A DNA stretch of 7,688 bases, taken from the NCBI GenBank assembly GCA_005883655.1, contig VBDA01000055.1, forward strand, positions 1 to 7,688, written 5' to 3'. Positions 7,059 through 7,688 of the stretch are shown here, one piece after another. Position 1 is the first letter of the stretch, and each line of letters begins with the position of its first letter. This DNA comes from Betaproteobacteria bacterium (lineage in GTDB: Bacteria > Pseudomonadota > Gammaproteobacteria > Burkholderiales > Casimicrobiaceae). A program made the translations under genes and the position numbers. Below the pieces are notes generated by a model. That model made no database searches. It had not been told where the DNA came from and worked only from the letters and a program-made list of their open reading frames with translations.

Positions 7059-7681
7059 TCACGATTTATCATCTCGACACGTCACGGTCCGAGCGCATCG
7101 TCTGGCTGATGGAGGAGCTCGGTCTCGAATACAAGCTTGAGCTGTTTCAGCGAAACGACAACGGATCGGCCCCGGATGCGCTGAGGGAGATTCACGCGCT
7201 TGGCAAAGCGCCGGTGATCCGCGACGGGGACACGGTGTTGGCCGAGTCAGGCGCCATCGTCGACTATATCGTCCACCGTTATGCAGCCGATCGTCTCGCC
7301 GTGGCGCCTGCGGCTGCGGCTTACGCGCGCTACATCTATTGGTTTCATTTTGCCGAAGGAAGCCTGATGTCGCTCCTGATACTGGCACTGGTGATCGGCC
7401 GGGTGCCGGAAGCCAATGCAAGCCCGGTGCGGACGCGGGTGCTGGAGCGGATGAAACAGACTCTTTTCTTCATCGACTCCGAGCTCGCTCAAGCGGCTTA
7501 TTTTGCCGGCTCGGCATTCACCGCGGCGGACATCATGATGACTTTCCCTTTCACCACCATGCGACATTTCCTGAACTACGACCTCGCGCCTTACGCCAAT
7601 ATTCTCGCGTACCTGCAGCGCATCGAGTCGCGTCCGGCGTACCAGAAGGCAATGGCGCTCGCCGGCCCGAAAGAAAAATAG
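7055..7681 (+). CDS. Glutathione S-transferase, GTT1-like
   Basis: The GTG at 7055 gives 208 residues with a standard cytosolic GST layout. The N-terminal thioredoxin-like domain (1-80) has TSRSERIVWLMEELGLEY, where Ser10 or Ser12 is the candidate glutathione-activating residue, GKAPV with the cis-Pro53, and AESGAIVDYI with Glu64-Ser65 binding the gamma-glutamyl group. The helical C-terminal domain (88-200) has YIYWFHFAEGSLM and the N-capping box FTAADIMM (Asp179). The enzyme conjugates glutathione to electrophiles or reduces peroxides in the cytoplasm. The RSERIVWLMEELG pattern resembles the yeast GTT1-type bacterial branch. The same frame stays open far back into the peptidase gene (to 6116), but that part is an Arg-rich out-of-frame shadow. 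Start and stop of the pair overlap by four bases (GTGA). The gene is complete, with its TAG at 7679-7681. Confidence 0.93.
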   Translation: MITIYHLDTSRSERIVWLMEELGLEYKLELFQRNDNGSAPDALREIHALGKAPVIRDGDTVLAESGAIVDYIVHRYAADRLAVAPAAAAYARYIYWFHFAEGSLMSLLILALVIGRVPEANASPVRTRVLERMKQTLFFIDSELAQAAYFAGSAFTAADIMMTFPFTTMRHFLNYDLAPYANILAYLQRIESRPAYQKAMALAGPKEK

Positions 7682-7688
7682 AGCGCGA

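Overview
The window is GC-rich, densely coded chromosomal DNA from a Gram-negative bacterium, most likely a proteobacterium of the beta/gamma type. This is inferred from a Lol-type lipoprotein, Sec-type signal peptides, a crystallin/glycine-zipper envelope protein, a GTT1-like glutathione S-transferase and the GC-rich third codon positions. There are no RNA genes, insertion sequences, CRISPR arrays or phage genes. No stretch over 300 bases lacks a gene; the largest gaps are about 130-140 bases.

Left part (1-2327, minus strand). A clostripain-type (C11) cysteine peptidase of 452 residues lies upstream of a phospholipase D-like protein that runs off the left edge. The gap between them is 42 bases, so they look like one transcription unit. 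Neither has a recognisable signal peptide. This pair is the most unusual part of the window.

Middle (2406-4453). An exported protein with a beta/gamma-crystallin domain followed by a glycine-zipper segment reads leftward and ends at a clear intrinsic terminator. Divergent from it, an exported ankyrin-repeat protein reads rightward from a GTG start behind a good sigma70-like promoter. Together with the next gene, these look like envelope or periplasmic proteins.

Right-middle (4508-5505, minus strand). A TMEM175-family potassium channel is followed, 59 bases downstream, by a small lipoprotein with a peptidoglycan-binding domain.

Right (5640-7681, plus strand). An M20 metallopeptidase is translationally coupled (GTGA overlap) to a glutathione S-transferase. 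This tight pair suggests joint work on glutathione-type thiols or their conjugates, or on small peptides.

Seven genes appear complete and one is cut by the left edge. Five start codons have been placed or moved by ribosome-binding sites, lipobox/signal-peptide position or promoter position: the channel at 5505, the ankyrin protein at 3389, the lipoprotein at 4870, the peptidase at 5640 and the transferase at 7055. Family assignments rest on reading motifs by eye; no database search was possible.
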